The notes beneath the pieces were generated by a model that was not told the origin of the DNA, searched no databases, and worked only from the letters and a program-made list of their open reading frames with translations. A stretch of DNA of 64,000 nt, taken from contig CAYPIE010000019.1 in the NCBI GenBank assembly GCA_964410665.1, forward strand, positions 1-64,000. Reading direction: 5' to 3'. Both the position numbers and the translations under genes were made by a program. The number at the start of each line of letters is the position of its first letter. Within the stretch, counting starts at the first letter, position 1. Shown in pieces: positions 43,144 to 51,735 of the stretch. This DNA comes from CAYPIE01 sp964410665. Its GTDB lineage: Bacteria; Planctomycetota; Planctomycetia; Gemmatales; Gemmataceae.

Positions 43144-44565
43144 ATGGCCTCTGACTCGTCGGATCGCGACTTGCTCGATGAGGCACACCAGCGCGTCCGC
43201 ACTGCGCCGAAGAGCGCTGCGGCCCATCTGCAGCTGGCGATCGCCCTCATCCAGCAACAAAGCTTGGACCAAGCCACGACGCATGCATGTATCGCTGCCG
43301 CGCACGCGGCGTCGGACTCGCCCCAGCTGGAGCACCTCGGCATTGTGCTGTTCCAGCTGGGTCAGTTCCCGTTGGCATACGCTGCGTTGGTGCAAGCGGC
43401 ACGCAATGGTCCTCTCGGGGCCGAAACATTCCGCATGCTGGTCGCCTTGTTCCATCGCAACGGCGAGGTTGACAATGCACGACGCTGTATCGCGGCGTCG
43501 GCGCAACTGGAAACGGTCGTCGGGCCGCGTCATCCGCTCCCAGACCGCCCGAAGGTGATGCGCCTACGCTCCGTCGAAAAGAGCTACTACGGCATTAAAA
43601 CCGACCGCGAGACCGGCTTGCGCTACTGCTGGCTGAAAGGCGGCCACCTTAAGCTGCAAGATCTAATCGACTCGGACCGGGTGAACCTCTATGTTGCCAC
43701 CGTGTTCGGCGACAACCTGCGGAATGCCGACGGACGGCTGCCAGACTTCGACCTATTCGTCAACGGCGTAAGCTGCCCGGACCTGGACCCCGGCGGGTTG
43801 GACCACATCGAGGCGTTCGTGACGCGGTTCCCGGATGTACCGGTGCTGAACCCGCCGCACAAGGTACGCCGCACCACTCGGGCGGAGAACGCCCGCAGGC
43901 TTAACGCCCTGCCCGGTGTCCACATGCCGCAGACGGAGCTTCTCGTCCTGGACCGGCCCGCGGCGGCAGTCGCAGCCCAAATGGAGGAAACTGGCCTCGG
44001 CTACCCGGTGATCGTACGCCATCGCGGCACGCAGACCGGCAAGACGTTGGAGAAGGTCGACTCCCGGTCGGCCCTGGTCACCTGGCTGTCGGCCCAATCC
44101 TCGGGTACCGTCATCTACGCTACCGACTACGTCGATTGCCGCTGGTCGGACGGCTACTACCACAAGACGCGGGCGTTCTTCATCGACGGCAGGTTCTTCC
44201 CGGTCGCGAACCTGGCCTGCGATGTCTGGCAAGTGCATTCCGGAGATCGCTACCGCGTGATGTCGTCGACCCCCTCGACCCAGGAAGAGGAGAAGCGCTA
44301 CCTGCAGGACCCCGAAGCGTATCTCGGGGCCAAAGGGTTCCGGGCGCTGCACGCCCTCCGCGACACGATTGACCTCGATTTCTTCGGGATCGACTTCACC
44401 CTCGATCAAGAGGGGAATGTGCTGGTGTTCGAGGCAAATGCCGCCATGCGGCATAACTTCGACCACGCCGAGACCTTTCCCTATACCCGACCGTATCTGG
44501 AACGGATCTCGGCCGCCTTCGCGAACATGGTCAACCAGCGCGCCAATAAGCGGAGGCCGCGTTAG
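43144..44565 (+). CDS. TPR-ATP-grasp fusion protein
   Basis: 473 residues. Residues ~10-125 are TPR helices (SAAAHLQLAIALIQQQSLDQ, LEHLGIVLFQLGQFPLAYAA, NGEVDNARRCIAAS). A pre-ATP-grasp region follows (NLYVATVFGDNLRNADGRLP, VPVLNPPHKVRRTTRAENAR), then an ATP-grasp fold from ~255: YPVIVRHRGTQTGKTLEKVD is the nucleotide-binding lobe, and DLDFFGIDF with VLVFEANAAM supplies the Mg2+ ligands (Asp417, Glu430, Asn432). The fold ligates a carboxylate to an amine or thiol through an acyl phosphate. No signal peptide. The TauD-like gene follows after 83 nt on the same strand. The substrate is unknown; TPR suggests protein-protein contact. Confidence 0.85.
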   Translation: MASDSSDRDLLDEAHQRVRTAPKSAAAHLQLAIALIQQQSLDQATTHACIAAAHAASDSPQLEHLGIVLFQLGQFPLAYAALVQAARNGPLGAETFRMLVALFHRNGEVDNARRCIAASAQLETVVGPRHPLPDRPKVMRLRSVEKSYYGIKTDRETGLRYCWLKGGHLKLQDLIDSDRVNLYVATVFGDNLRNADGRLPDFDLFVNGVSCPDLDPGGLDHIEAFVTRFPDVPVLNPPHKVRRTTRAENARRLNALPGVHMPQTELLVLDRPAAAVAAQMEETGLGYPVIVRHRGTQTGKTLEKVDSRSALVTWLSAQSSGTVIYATDYVDCRWSDGYYHKTRAFFIDGRFFPVANLACDVWQVHSGDRYRVMSSTPSTQEEEKRYLQDPEAYLGAKGFRALHALRDTIDLDFFGIDFTLDQEGNVLVFEANAAMRHNFDHAETFPYTRPYLERISAAFANMVNQRANKRRPR

Positions 44566-44648
44566 AAGCAAACCGCGATCCACGAACCGCGATTTCCCTG
44601 GCTCCATCGATCCGCTGCAGTCCACGTTGCACAAGGTTTCATGACCGC

Positions 44649-45470
44649 ATGCTCGATAACGCTTCCGAAAGTCCCGTACCCACATTGAACCTGGCCCCGT
44701 TTCTGGACCCGAACGACGAACTGTCCGCAGAGGCGCAGCAACGGTTGGTCGCCGAGTTGATTACCCGGCTAAGGACACCGCCGTACTGGCTGGTGTTTGT
44801 CACGCAACAGAATCCGATCGATCTAGACATGCTTAAACGTCTGTTAGAATTGATGAGCCAGTATGCCCAGCCTCCGGGTGCAGAACCGCCGAAAATCTCC
44901 AGTACGAAGGTCCAGGTCGACCCGCAGGAAGCGGCGCGCAAGGATCATGTGACCCGCTACAGCCGAACCCCGGACGCGTTACCCCTGCATACCGACTCCA
45001 GCAACAAGGTCGTGCCGCAAAATCTGGTCGCGTTCGCCATGGGACGGCCGGACTCGCAAGGCGGCGGTGAGAGCATCATGCTGTCGGTGGCGGATCTCAT
45101 TCACGAATTGCCCGGGGAACTGGTGCATCAGTTGCATCAGCCGGTTTTTCCATTTCTCACCAACAAACTGTTCCCAATCCTTTATGGCACAGGCGACGAG
45201 CTGCGGGTTCGCTATTACCGTGGCCAGATCACATCGGCGTTGGGCTCGCTGCGGACCTTGCCGGACAAACTGACGCAGGCGCTCGATGAACTGGATCGCT
45301 ATTTGGACCTTTCGCAGCGATCCGTGCGATTTCACATGCACGCTGGTGAAGTCGTCATGATGGACAATCATCGTGTCCTGCACGGTCGTACCGCCATGTC
45401 TTCGAATAGCACACGGTTGATGCATCGTTTCCGTTTACTAATCCCGGCATTGGCGGGGGAGCCAGGCTGA
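44649..45470 (+). CDS. TauD/TfdA-like Fe(II)/2-oxoglutarate dioxygenase
   Basis: 273 residues. The facial triad is visible: His114 and Asp116 (ALPLHTDSSNKV) and distal His245 (DNHRVLHGRTAM), followed by the 2-oxoglutarate-binding Arg in STRLMHRFRLL. The hydrophobic LVFVTQQNP strand and the lid (AFAMGRPDSQGGGESIMLSV) fit the TauD family. Such enzymes hydroxylate or desaturate small molecules, amino acids or peptides. With the ATP-grasp gene upstream it suggests a two-step modification of one substrate. ATG 44649; another ATG in a different frame at 44641 is not used. Confidence 0.88.
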   Translation: MLDNASESPVPTLNLAPFLDPNDELSAEAQQRLVAELITRLRTPPYWLVFVTQQNPIDLDMLKRLLELMSQYAQPPGAEPPKISSTKVQVDPQEAARKDHVTRYSRTPDALPLHTDSSNKVVPQNLVAFAMGRPDSQGGGESIMLSVADLIHELPGELVHQLHQPVFPFLTNKLFPILYGTGDELRVRYYRGQITSALGSLRTLPDKLTQALDELDRYLDLSQRSVRFHMHAGEVVMMDNHRVLHGRTAMSSNSTRLMHRFRLLIPALAGEPG

Positions 45471-46100
45471 GCTTGCCCGACTTGACAGCATGACAACCAC
45501 TTCGACGAACCTGGGTGTGCTGGGTGGCATGCGGACGACCCCCTTCGAAGACTCAAGGCGTGCCACCTGAACGCTTGGATGGTTGTCCCAGCCGGCTTGC
45601 CTGTGCCGCTCGGCGAGTTCCCACCCGCCGCTCAGAACAGGCAGGCGAGCTCACCTCCAGCCACGCGAAAGCTGACCACGCTCTTCGAAGACCCAGGACG
45701 TGGCACCCATCGCTGAGAGGTGACCAGGCCCGTCGCAGACTCCGAACATACCACCCATCATGCGACTCTCTGCAAATCTTTCTATTTTGCCGGCAAACTG
45801 GTAGTCAGCACAAAGTCGCGACGGCAGCGACCAGCCAAGCAATGGCGCTTGTGCAAAATCCTTGGATTGTAAGTCCCACATGAACCAGGAGAAGTGGGGG
45901 ATCACCTGGGTAATTCAGCCCTCTACCCGGCCCGCAGTCCGACTTGACGAAAACCGCTCCGCAGGGAAGAATCCAGGAAGATATCCTTGGACATTGTTGG
46001 GAATGTCAATCGGCAGAATGGGACTTTTGTGCGGCCTCCATCGACTCTACCCGATGGGGTAATTCCGTGACCCACTGGGGGCGGATGGGGAGGAATGGCA
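45471..46100. other. intergenic region with repeat copy D
   Basis: 630 bp with no convincing gene. The left 160 bp hold the dispersed element remnant. A related direct repeat (CTTCGAAGAC-C-AGG-CGTG-CACC) occurs at about 45542 and 45683. From 45750 to 46090 there is plain sequence; the promoter of the TlpA-like gene must be here. Confidence 0.5.
45519..45640. repeat. hairpin repeat element, copy D (degraded)
   Basis: GCTGGGTGGCATGCGGACGA at 45522-45541 resembles the inner part of copy B (GCTGGGTGGCACGCCCGGAC), and GTTCCCACCCGCCGCTCAGA at 45618-45637 is the common right terminus. Between them the text is not shared. A local inverted repeat (GGTGGCATGC/GCGTGCCACC, one mismatch) is kept. Confidence 0.55.
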
Positions 46101-47492
46101 ATGCGGCAACGAATCATGCTGGTGCTCGCCGCATGCATGGTCGGGGGAGGTTGTAAGGGAACCCAAACGGGTGTGACCAGTTCCCCGCCCACTGCACTAA
46201 CCTCCGGAGGCTCCTCTCGTCCGTTTTGGGATTCTTCTTCACCGAGTGTCTCGATCCCTCCACCGGCCAGCCAAAACCTCCCTCCGAGCCCAGCCACCAG
46301 GGATGCCCAATCGACGGGTCTGCTCGCAGGACGCTTGGTCGATCCAAGTGGCCAAGGTGTGCGCAATGCGTTTATCCGCGTCAGCTTGGTGAGCAACGAC
46401 AGTAGTGCTTCCGGAGACTTCGGACCAACCGCATCCAAGACCGGAGTAGACACAGACGAGCAAGGTTACTTCATCATCCCAGGACTTCGCCGCAATCAAA
46501 CTTACCAACTTTCAGTACAACACCAAGATGGTGTTCAGACGTTGGCCGCGGTGACGCAAACACGTCCGCCCAACTCACGGCTCTTGCTGAAACTTCGCGG
46601 CGATGCCGTCTCGAGCCTCACCGCGCCGCCACCACCTCACCCAGGGATGGTTGGTCCGTATGCTCCCAAGAACCCTGGAGCCAACGATGGTCCTACCAAC
46701 CTGCCACCCCCCGGAGTCCGCATTCCGGATACCAACGATCCGCCACCCCCGGCCCCGACCCCGGATCGCCGCGATCCGCCATTCGATACCCCGACGGTGG
46801 CTCCACCGAGCGGCAGCTCTCAGGATCGCGCCTGGACTCCAGGCCCCCCACCAGCACGGGGCGTCAACCCTGGTTTTGCTCCACCCTCGTCCCCAGATAT
46901 GACCAAGATTGCCGAAGGGCCGCGACCGGAGGCTCCGATTCGCCTCGAGGTTCCAGGACGAAATCCAGCCCCAACGCCCCGCGGTGCCAACTACGCCGAG
47001 CCAGCTCCCGATCGACCACCCCCAGCAGCACCGATGTCCTACCAACCTCGGGCACCGTCAAACTTGAACGTGCGTTTGACGACGCTGAACGGGGAAGCCT
47101 GGGACTTTTCCGATCGCGAGGCTCCGCTCGTGTTGTTGGATTTCTGGAGCACCTCGTGTGTCCCATGCCTGCGTGCATTGCCCGAAGTCAAACGTTTGGC
47201 CCTCGAATATCCAAATGATCAACTACAAGTCGTTGGCGTAGCCCTCGACAGCGGTCCTTGGCAACAACGCTGGTCCGCGGTGAGTCGGGTAGCCTTCGAG
47301 CAACAGCTCAATTACCTGGTCTTACTCGAACCAGAGCGTGCGACGGGGCAAATCCGTTCTCGGTTTGGCATCCGCTCGATTCCCACCCTGGTGCTCGTTG
47401 ATGGGCAGGGCCAGGAACTCTGGCGCGGCTCTCCTCAGGAAATGTATCGCCTTCGGCAGATTCTGAACCAACGGATTCCGCCGCAGCGATAA
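46101..47492 (+). CDS. lipoprotein with carboxypeptidase-regulatory-like and TlpA-type thioredoxin domains
   Basis: 463 residues. MRQRIMLVLAACMVGGGC is a lipoprotein signal. Residues ~75-170 form a beta-sandwich of the carboxypeptidase regulatory type (LAGRLVDPSGQGVRNAFIRV, TDEQGYFIIPGLRRNQTYQL). A Pro-rich linker of about 130 residues follows. The last ~150 residues are a TlpA/ResA-like thioredoxin fold with active site WSTSCVPCLRAL (C-V-P-C) and cis-Pro in RSIPTLVLVDGQGQ. It likely reduces or isomerises disulfides on the outer face of a membrane, e.g. for cytochrome maturation. GGGGAGG precedes ATG 46101 with good spacing; ATG 46095 is possible. Confidence 0.85.
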   Translation: MRQRIMLVLAACMVGGGCKGTQTGVTSSPPTALTSGGSSRPFWDSSSPSVSIPPPASQNLPPSPATRDAQSTGLLAGRLVDPSGQGVRNAFIRVSLVSNDSSASGDFGPTASKTGVDTDEQGYFIIPGLRRNQTYQLSVQHQDGVQTLAAVTQTRPPNSRLLLKLRGDAVSSLTAPPPPHPGMVGPYAPKNPGANDGPTNLPPPGVRIPDTNDPPPPAPTPDRRDPPFDTPTVAPPSGSSQDRAWTPGPPPARGVNPGFAPPSSPDMTKIAEGPRPEAPIRLEVPGRNPAPTPRGANYAEPAPDRPPPAAPMSYQPRAPSNLNVRLTTLNGEAWDFSDREAPLVLLDFWSTSCVPCLRALPEVKRLALEYPNDQLQVVGVALDSGPWQQRWSAVSRVAFEQQLNYLVLLEPERATGQIRSRFGIRSIPTLVLVDGQGQELWRGSPQEMYRLRQILNQRIPPQR

Positions 47493-47994
47493 ATGTCATC
47501 TTGGCATGCAGGTTTGTGAGGAACCGCACAGGAGTACCAGAGAATCGAAGGAGCGTAAGACCTTCGTTCGGGGCTTGTTATGAAGCGTTAAGGCAATAAC
47601 CCCTCTGAAACGCCCACCCACTTCAACACAAGGTCTGCAAAATCTGCACATTTCCGTCAGACCGTGCATATATATCTATAGTGAGTCTTTGTCTAGAAAC
47701 GGGCTTCAGCCCGACTCTGGGGGCGCAGACATGATGTGGAACCATTCGGGACTTTCCGGGACATTTTCGGGGACTTTCCGGGACGTTTTGGTGAGTTGTG
47801 GGGGATGAAATCCGGCTGTATTGGCCGCGAATGGCGGCCGAGGTTGGCGGTGTGCTAGACCGTAACGACCACACAGTAAATGAGTTACGCGTTCTGAACT
47901 CTGTCGAAAGACGAGCCCGGATGCACCGCACGGGAGACTCAACGCCACAAAAACTCTCACACGAACTTGGTGGGAGATCCTTTGGTCCGAATGC
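47493..47994. other. intergenic region with short tandem repeat
   Basis: Between the TlpA-like gene and the convergent hisH. It contains the 22-bp tandem repeat at 47748-47791 and a small stem GGCCGC-GAATG-GCGGCC near 47825. Frames here are not protein-like. Confidence 0.5.
47748..47791. repeat. 22-bp tandem repeat
   Basis: Two units of GGGACTTTCCGGGACNTTTTNG (47748-47769, 47770-47791) with two or three differences, each itself containing two GGGAC half-units. Non-coding. Confidence 0.75.
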
Positions 47995-48606
47995 TCACAG
48001 CTCGGCAAAATTCCGCAGCATGGTCAGGCCAACTTGTTGGCTTTTTTCGGGGTGAAACTGGGTGGCGAACAGCTGGTCGCGCCAGACCGCACAACAAAAG
48101 CGATCCGGGTATTCCGCTTCCGCGGCGATGATACTCTCATCAAGGGGAACCGGATAATACGAGTGCACAAAGTAGACCGCCGGGTTGGCAGGCAAGCCCT
48201 TAAACAACGGACAGGCAGGATTCACGGTTAAGGTATTCCAGCCCATGTGTGGCACCTTCAACCCGGGCTTGGCCTGAAAGCGGACCACCTCGCCGGGCAA
48301 GACGTCCAATCCCGGGTACAGCCCTTCCTCGTGGCTGCGGGTAAATAGCATCTGTAAGCCGAGGCAAATGCCCAAGAAGGGAAAGCCATGGTCAATGTGC
48401 TCGATCACTGACTCGGCCAAGCCTTTGGCGTGTAGACCGGCGATGGCATCGCGAAACGCTCCCACCCCGGGTAAGACCAGCCGCTCAGCCTCAGCCACGC
48501 GTTCCGGGCGGCAGGTGATTTCGGCGGCGTGGCCCACCTTTTCAAACGCCTTCTGGACGCTGCGTAAATTGGCCAGCCCATAGTCGACAATCACAATCTT
48601 GTTCAT
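47995..48606 (-). CDS. hisH: imidazole glycerol phosphate synthase, glutaminase subunit HisH
   Basis: 203 residues. Class I glutamine amidotransferase: Cys81 in FLGICLGLQMLF, His185 and Glu187 in ATQFHPEKSQ form the triad; KVPHMGWNTL and YFVHSYYPVP are HisH-specific. It feeds ammonia to HisF for histidine and AICAR formation. Last gene of a four-gene minus-strand run, 17 nt after the prepilin peptidase stop; no other his gene in the window. Confidence 0.96.
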   Translation of the reverse strand: MNKIVIVDYGLANLRSVQKAFEKVGHAAEITCRPERVAEAERLVLPGVGAFRDAIAGLHAKGLAESVIEHIDHGFPFLGICLGLQMLFTRSHEEGLYPGLDVLPGEVVRFQAKPGLKVPHMGWNTLTVNPACPLFKGLPANPAVYFVHSYYPVPLDESIIAAEAEYPDRFCCAVWRDQLFATQFHPEKSQQVGLTMLRNFAEL

Positions 48607-48623
48607 GATTTTCGTTCGGTTGC

Positions 48624-49727
48624 TTAGCCGCGTCGGAATACCAAACTCAACAGAAACAGCATGACCGCCATCACACCGGCCATCACCGGCAGCATGAAAG
48701 AATCAAACAGGGGAAACTGTAAGCGTGGGCCGAGCGAGGGCCAGACCAGCCAGGTCAACCACGAACCCAGGGCGAGTCCTGGACCAAATGGTAGCGTCAA
48801 TTCCTCGGTCGCACCGCGGAGCCCACGGATAATCATGACCGGAAGCAACAGCGCCAGCGTGACCAGCACCCCGGCAAAAAAGCCCGCCAGCACCAACTGC
48901 CAGCCCAGAAAGCTGCCCACCATCATCATCAGGTCGGCGTCACCCAGCCCCAATGCCTCTTTGCCCATGCCGGCCCCCGCCAAAAAGCGGACGGCGCGGA
49001 GCAGGACCAGCGCCACGACGATGCCCCCGAGACCGGTCGCCAAGCCGAGTTGCCACGAACCGGCAGGGAGCCAGTCGGGCAGCGGCCCCCAGACTGGCCA
49101 AGGCACCAGGCCGAGCGGAATTTTGCCCGCGAGTTCCAGTGAAGCCCATGAAGTCGCCTCCGGCAACGTGCTCACCGCCGCCGCTGACTCGGGCCAGGGC
49201 CAAGGGTGTAGGGTCGTACTCAATAATCCTAGAAACGTCCCGGGTAGGGTGATCGCGAGCGGGATTTCCCGCCGGTCCAAGTCACACAAGCTGGCCATCA
49301 GCAAAAAGGCAAACAACAGCGCATGATGGACAAAGTACCCCCAGGCCTCGACGGGAATCACCCCGTGGCGGACTCGGGGCAACTGTCGGGCCAAATCCGG
49401 ATGGCCATACCAGTTAAAAACCACCACCAACAGGAAGAGACCCGCGAAACCGAGCCCGGTGCCCAGCTCGACCAGCATGTAGCGGGCGGAGAAACGCTGG
49501 CCGCAACTGCGACAGCGCCCCCCCAAACGCAAGTAGCTAATGATCGGCAGATTATCGTGCCAGCGAATGGGACAAAGGCAGGTACTGCAGCGCGAACTCG
49601 GCCAAAGAATGCTCTTCTCCAGTGGCAAGCGCGCAATGCATACATTCAGCAAACTGCCGATGCTGGCCCCGACCCAGAAGACCCAGAAGACCCAGATCAG
49701 ATAAGCGTAGTTGAGGAAGAACTCCAT
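48624..49727 (-). CDS. pilD: type IV prepilin peptidase (A24 family)
   Basis: 367 residues, about eight membrane spans. The N-terminal cytoplasmic loop has the two CxxC pairs (Cys47/50 and Cys72/75: SSRCSTCLCP and GGRCRSCGQRFSARY). Active-site Asp residues sit in ASLCDLDRREIP and ALGLGDADLMMMVG, the GxGD signature. It cuts leader peptides of type IV pilins and pseudopilins and can N-methylate them. This is relevant because the DUF1559 proteins nearby have such leaders. ATG 49727 overlaps the aroK end by 31 nt. Confidence 0.94.
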   Translation of the reverse strand: MEFFLNYAYLIWVFWVFWVGASIGSLLNVCIARLPLEKSILWPSSRCSTCLCPIRWHDNLPIISYLRLGGRCRSCGQRFSARYMLVELGTGLGFAGLFLLVVVFNWYGHPDLARQLPRVRHGVIPVEAWGYFVHHALLFAFLLMASLCDLDRREIPLAITLPGTFLGLLSTTLHPWPWPESAAAVSTLPEATSWASLELAGKIPLGLVPWPVWGPLPDWLPAGSWQLGLATGLGGIVVALVLLRAVRFLAGAGMGKEALGLGDADLMMMVGSFLGWQLVLAGFFAGVLVTLALLLPVMIIRGLRGATEELTLPFGPGLALGSWLTWLVWPSLGPRLQFPLFDSFMLPVMAGVMAVMLFLLSLVFRRG

Positions 49728-50239
49728 GCTTGAAGAATCGCCATGGCCAGTTGGTCTGGGGACAATAGATCGGTGGCAATCACGAAGTCTGCACACGATC
49801 GATATAGTGGCTGCCGCTGGTTCATCAATTCTTCGATCTCGAAAAGCCCGCCGGCTGCGGTCAGATTAGGGCGTCGCTCAGCAGTCGTGGGATCGCCCTG
49901 GATCCGTTGGAGCACCATGGCGGGAGCAGCCGTGAGCCAGACCACAAAACCGGTTCGCAGCCGGTCCCGGTTCTCCGGCCGCAACACGCAGCCGCCTCCG
50001 GTGGCGATCACACACGGTTCCCGGTTGGCGAGCTCGGCAAGCAAGGCCGCCTCCCGATCGCGAAAGCCCGCCTCGCCCTCGCTGGCAAACAGCTCACGAA
50101 TACTCGTTTGGCAGCGCTGCTCGATTTCGACATCTGCATCCACAAAGTCCCAGCCCAGGGTCATGGCCAGCCGCTGTCCAATCGTGCTCTTGCCAGTGCC
50201 GCGATAACCAATCAGAAAAATCCGCTCCGCAACCGACAT
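49697..50239 (-). CDS. aroK: shikimate kinase
   Basis: 180 residues. Walker A GYRGTGKST (residues 11-19), DADVEIEQRC with the shikimate-binding Asp, FRDREAALL, and ATGGGCVLRPENRD (the GGG shikimate loop), then DPTTAERRPNLTA lid with Arg. It phosphorylates shikimate at the 3-OH in aromatic amino acid synthesis. Starts 2 nt after the VTT gene and overlaps the next gene. Confidence 0.95.
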   Translation of the reverse strand: MSVAERIFLIGYRGTGKSTIGQRLAMTLGWDFVDADVEIEQRCQTSIRELFASEGEAGFRDREAALLAELANREPCVIATGGGCVLRPENRDRLRTGFVVWLTAAPAMVLQRIQGDPTTAERRPNLTAAGGLFEIEELMNQRQPLYRSCADFVIATDLLSPDQLAMAILQAWSSSSTTLI

Positions 50240-50241
50240 AC

Positions 50242-50940
50242 TTACACTCCCTCAGTCCTCGCGGTGCGGCCAAACAGCCAAAGCAGGGCATGAATGATCC
50301 AGGGAAAGATCCCCAGCAACACCAGCGACACCACCAGATCGGGGGCGAGGAGATCCTGTAGCGAACGAATGCTGGCAGCTCGGGCCCCGGCATGAGCGTA
50401 CAGAAACATCACCGGCAGGATGGTCAGCTGGCTGACCCACCAAAAGGTAAACGCTCGCATTGGCGTCAAGGCGAATAGGGCATTCATGAGAAAATAGGGT
50501 AACACAGGCGTGAGACGGAGCAGCCCCAAGTAATAGCCGCCGCGGTGCGCCACCCCGTGTTCCAGACGCCGCATCGCCTGGTGAAGTCGGGCCCGGCGGT
50601 GCACCAGAGCCCGAAAGCGCTCGCGGACCAGGTAACGCATGATGAGAAAGGCCAGAAGTGCACCCAAGCCTGAGGCTGCACTGATCACCAGCCAGCCCCA
50701 CCAGCGACCGAAGAAGAACCCCCCAAGTAGGTTCATGGTAGCCCCTACCGGAACCGACAGAGCCAATAATCCCGTATGGACGAAAAAAAATAGGCCAAGA
50801 CTGACAAAGAAATGGGATTGCACCAACGTATGCAGTTCAGCCTGGCGTTGTAAGATCAACGCCCGCGCAGGGCCGAGTTGCCAGACCAGAAGCCCCACCA
50901 AAGCAAGCAGTATGATGAAGATCCAGCCGCGGGTGGGCAT
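50242..50940 (-). CDS. TVP38/TMEM64 (VTT) family membrane protein
   Basis: 232 residues, about six hydrophobic segments (WIFIILLALVGLLVWQLG, FVSLGLFFFVHTGLLALSV). The VTT core is seen in GATMNLLGGFFFGRWWGWLV, SAASGLGALLAFLIMRYLVR and RLTPVLPYFLMNALFALTPM. Family proteins are DedA-like membrane proteins, some thought to scramble or transport lipids. GGGAG precedes ATG 50940; TTG 50958 is an alternative. First gene of the operon with aroK, pilD and hisH. Confidence 0.9.
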   Translation of the reverse strand: MPTRGWIFIILLALVGLLVWQLGPARALILQRQAELHTLVQSHFFVSLGLFFFVHTGLLALSVPVGATMNLLGGFFFGRWWGWLVISAASGLGALLAFLIMRYLVRERFRALVHRRARLHQAMRRLEHGVAHRGGYYLGLLRLTPVLPYFLMNALFALTPMRAFTFWWVSQLTILPVMFLYAHAGARAASIRSLQDLLAPDLVVSLVLLGIFPWIIHALLWLFGRTARTEGV

Positions 50941-51100
50941 CCCGTCTCCCTTGAGCAAGCGTAGGCATTACAAGTATCTTACTCCCGTTACCCGCACAGG
51001 CCAATGACCACATGACGCGGAAGAGCTGGATAACTGCTCCGCAGAGAACATCGATGGTCAATGGATTAAGCGATTCCATAAGTTTGCTTGGAGGAGCGGA

Positions 51101-51730
51101 ATGGATGTCCCAGGGATCATCAAGTCATCGACCTTGCTGTTCATCTTGCTCAACCCGTTTCTGTTGTCGATCTATCTGATCGGGCTGATCCGAGGTCTGA
51201 ATTTCGCGACCTTTGCACGGGTAATGATGCGGAGTGTGCTCATCAGCGGGATCGTGTTTGTGCTGTTTGCCTGGCTAGGTGATCTCGGGTTCACCCAAAT
51301 CCTTCAGGTTCGTTTTGCGGCCTTTTTAGTCTTTGGCGGGATTATCTATGTCATCGTGGGGATTCGCTTCATGTTTCAAGGGCCCGAGGCGGTCGAGCTG
51401 CTGCGTGGCCGGCCGGAACATATTGCCGGGGCGGTAGCGATGCCGTTTCTGATCGGCCCGGGGACGGTCAATGCAAGTATTCTGGCCGGAGCTCGTCTGA
51501 GCGTGCTGGAAGCGACACTGGCCATCGTCATGGCCTTGGCCCTGTCGACCTCGATCCTACTTCTAATAAAACGATTGCACGATCACGCCAGTCAGCGTCG
51601 CGCGGAACTGGTGGATCGGTATGTAGAGATCGCCGGGAAAGCATCGGCGATTGTGATCGGCACCATGGCCATTGAGATGCTGTTCCAGGGCCTAGATCGC
51701 TGGCTGGAGGGGCGGAATCTGTCCCAGTGA
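51101..51730 (+). CDS. MarC-family membrane protein
   Basis: 209 residues, six membrane segments. MarC features: LLFILLNPFLLSIYLIGL at the start, FLVFGGIIYVIVGIRFMF, AMPFLIGPGTVNASILAG (the conserved P-x-x-x-G-P-G), and GKASAIVIGTMAIEMLFQGL at the end. The role of MarC proteins is unknown; they are not the multiple-antibiotic-resistance determinant once thought. GGAGGAGCGGA precedes the ATG. Confidence 0.92.
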   Translation: MDVPGIIKSSTLLFILLNPFLLSIYLIGLIRGLNFATFARVMMRSVLISGIVFVLFAWLGDLGFTQILQVRFAAFLVFGGIIYVIVGIRFMFQGPEAVELLRGRPEHIAGAVAMPFLIGPGTVNASILAGARLSVLEATLAIVMALALSTSILLLIKRLHDHASQRRAELVDRYVEIAGKASAIVIGTMAIEMLFQGLDRWLEGRNLSQ

Positions 51731-51735
51731 GGCGG

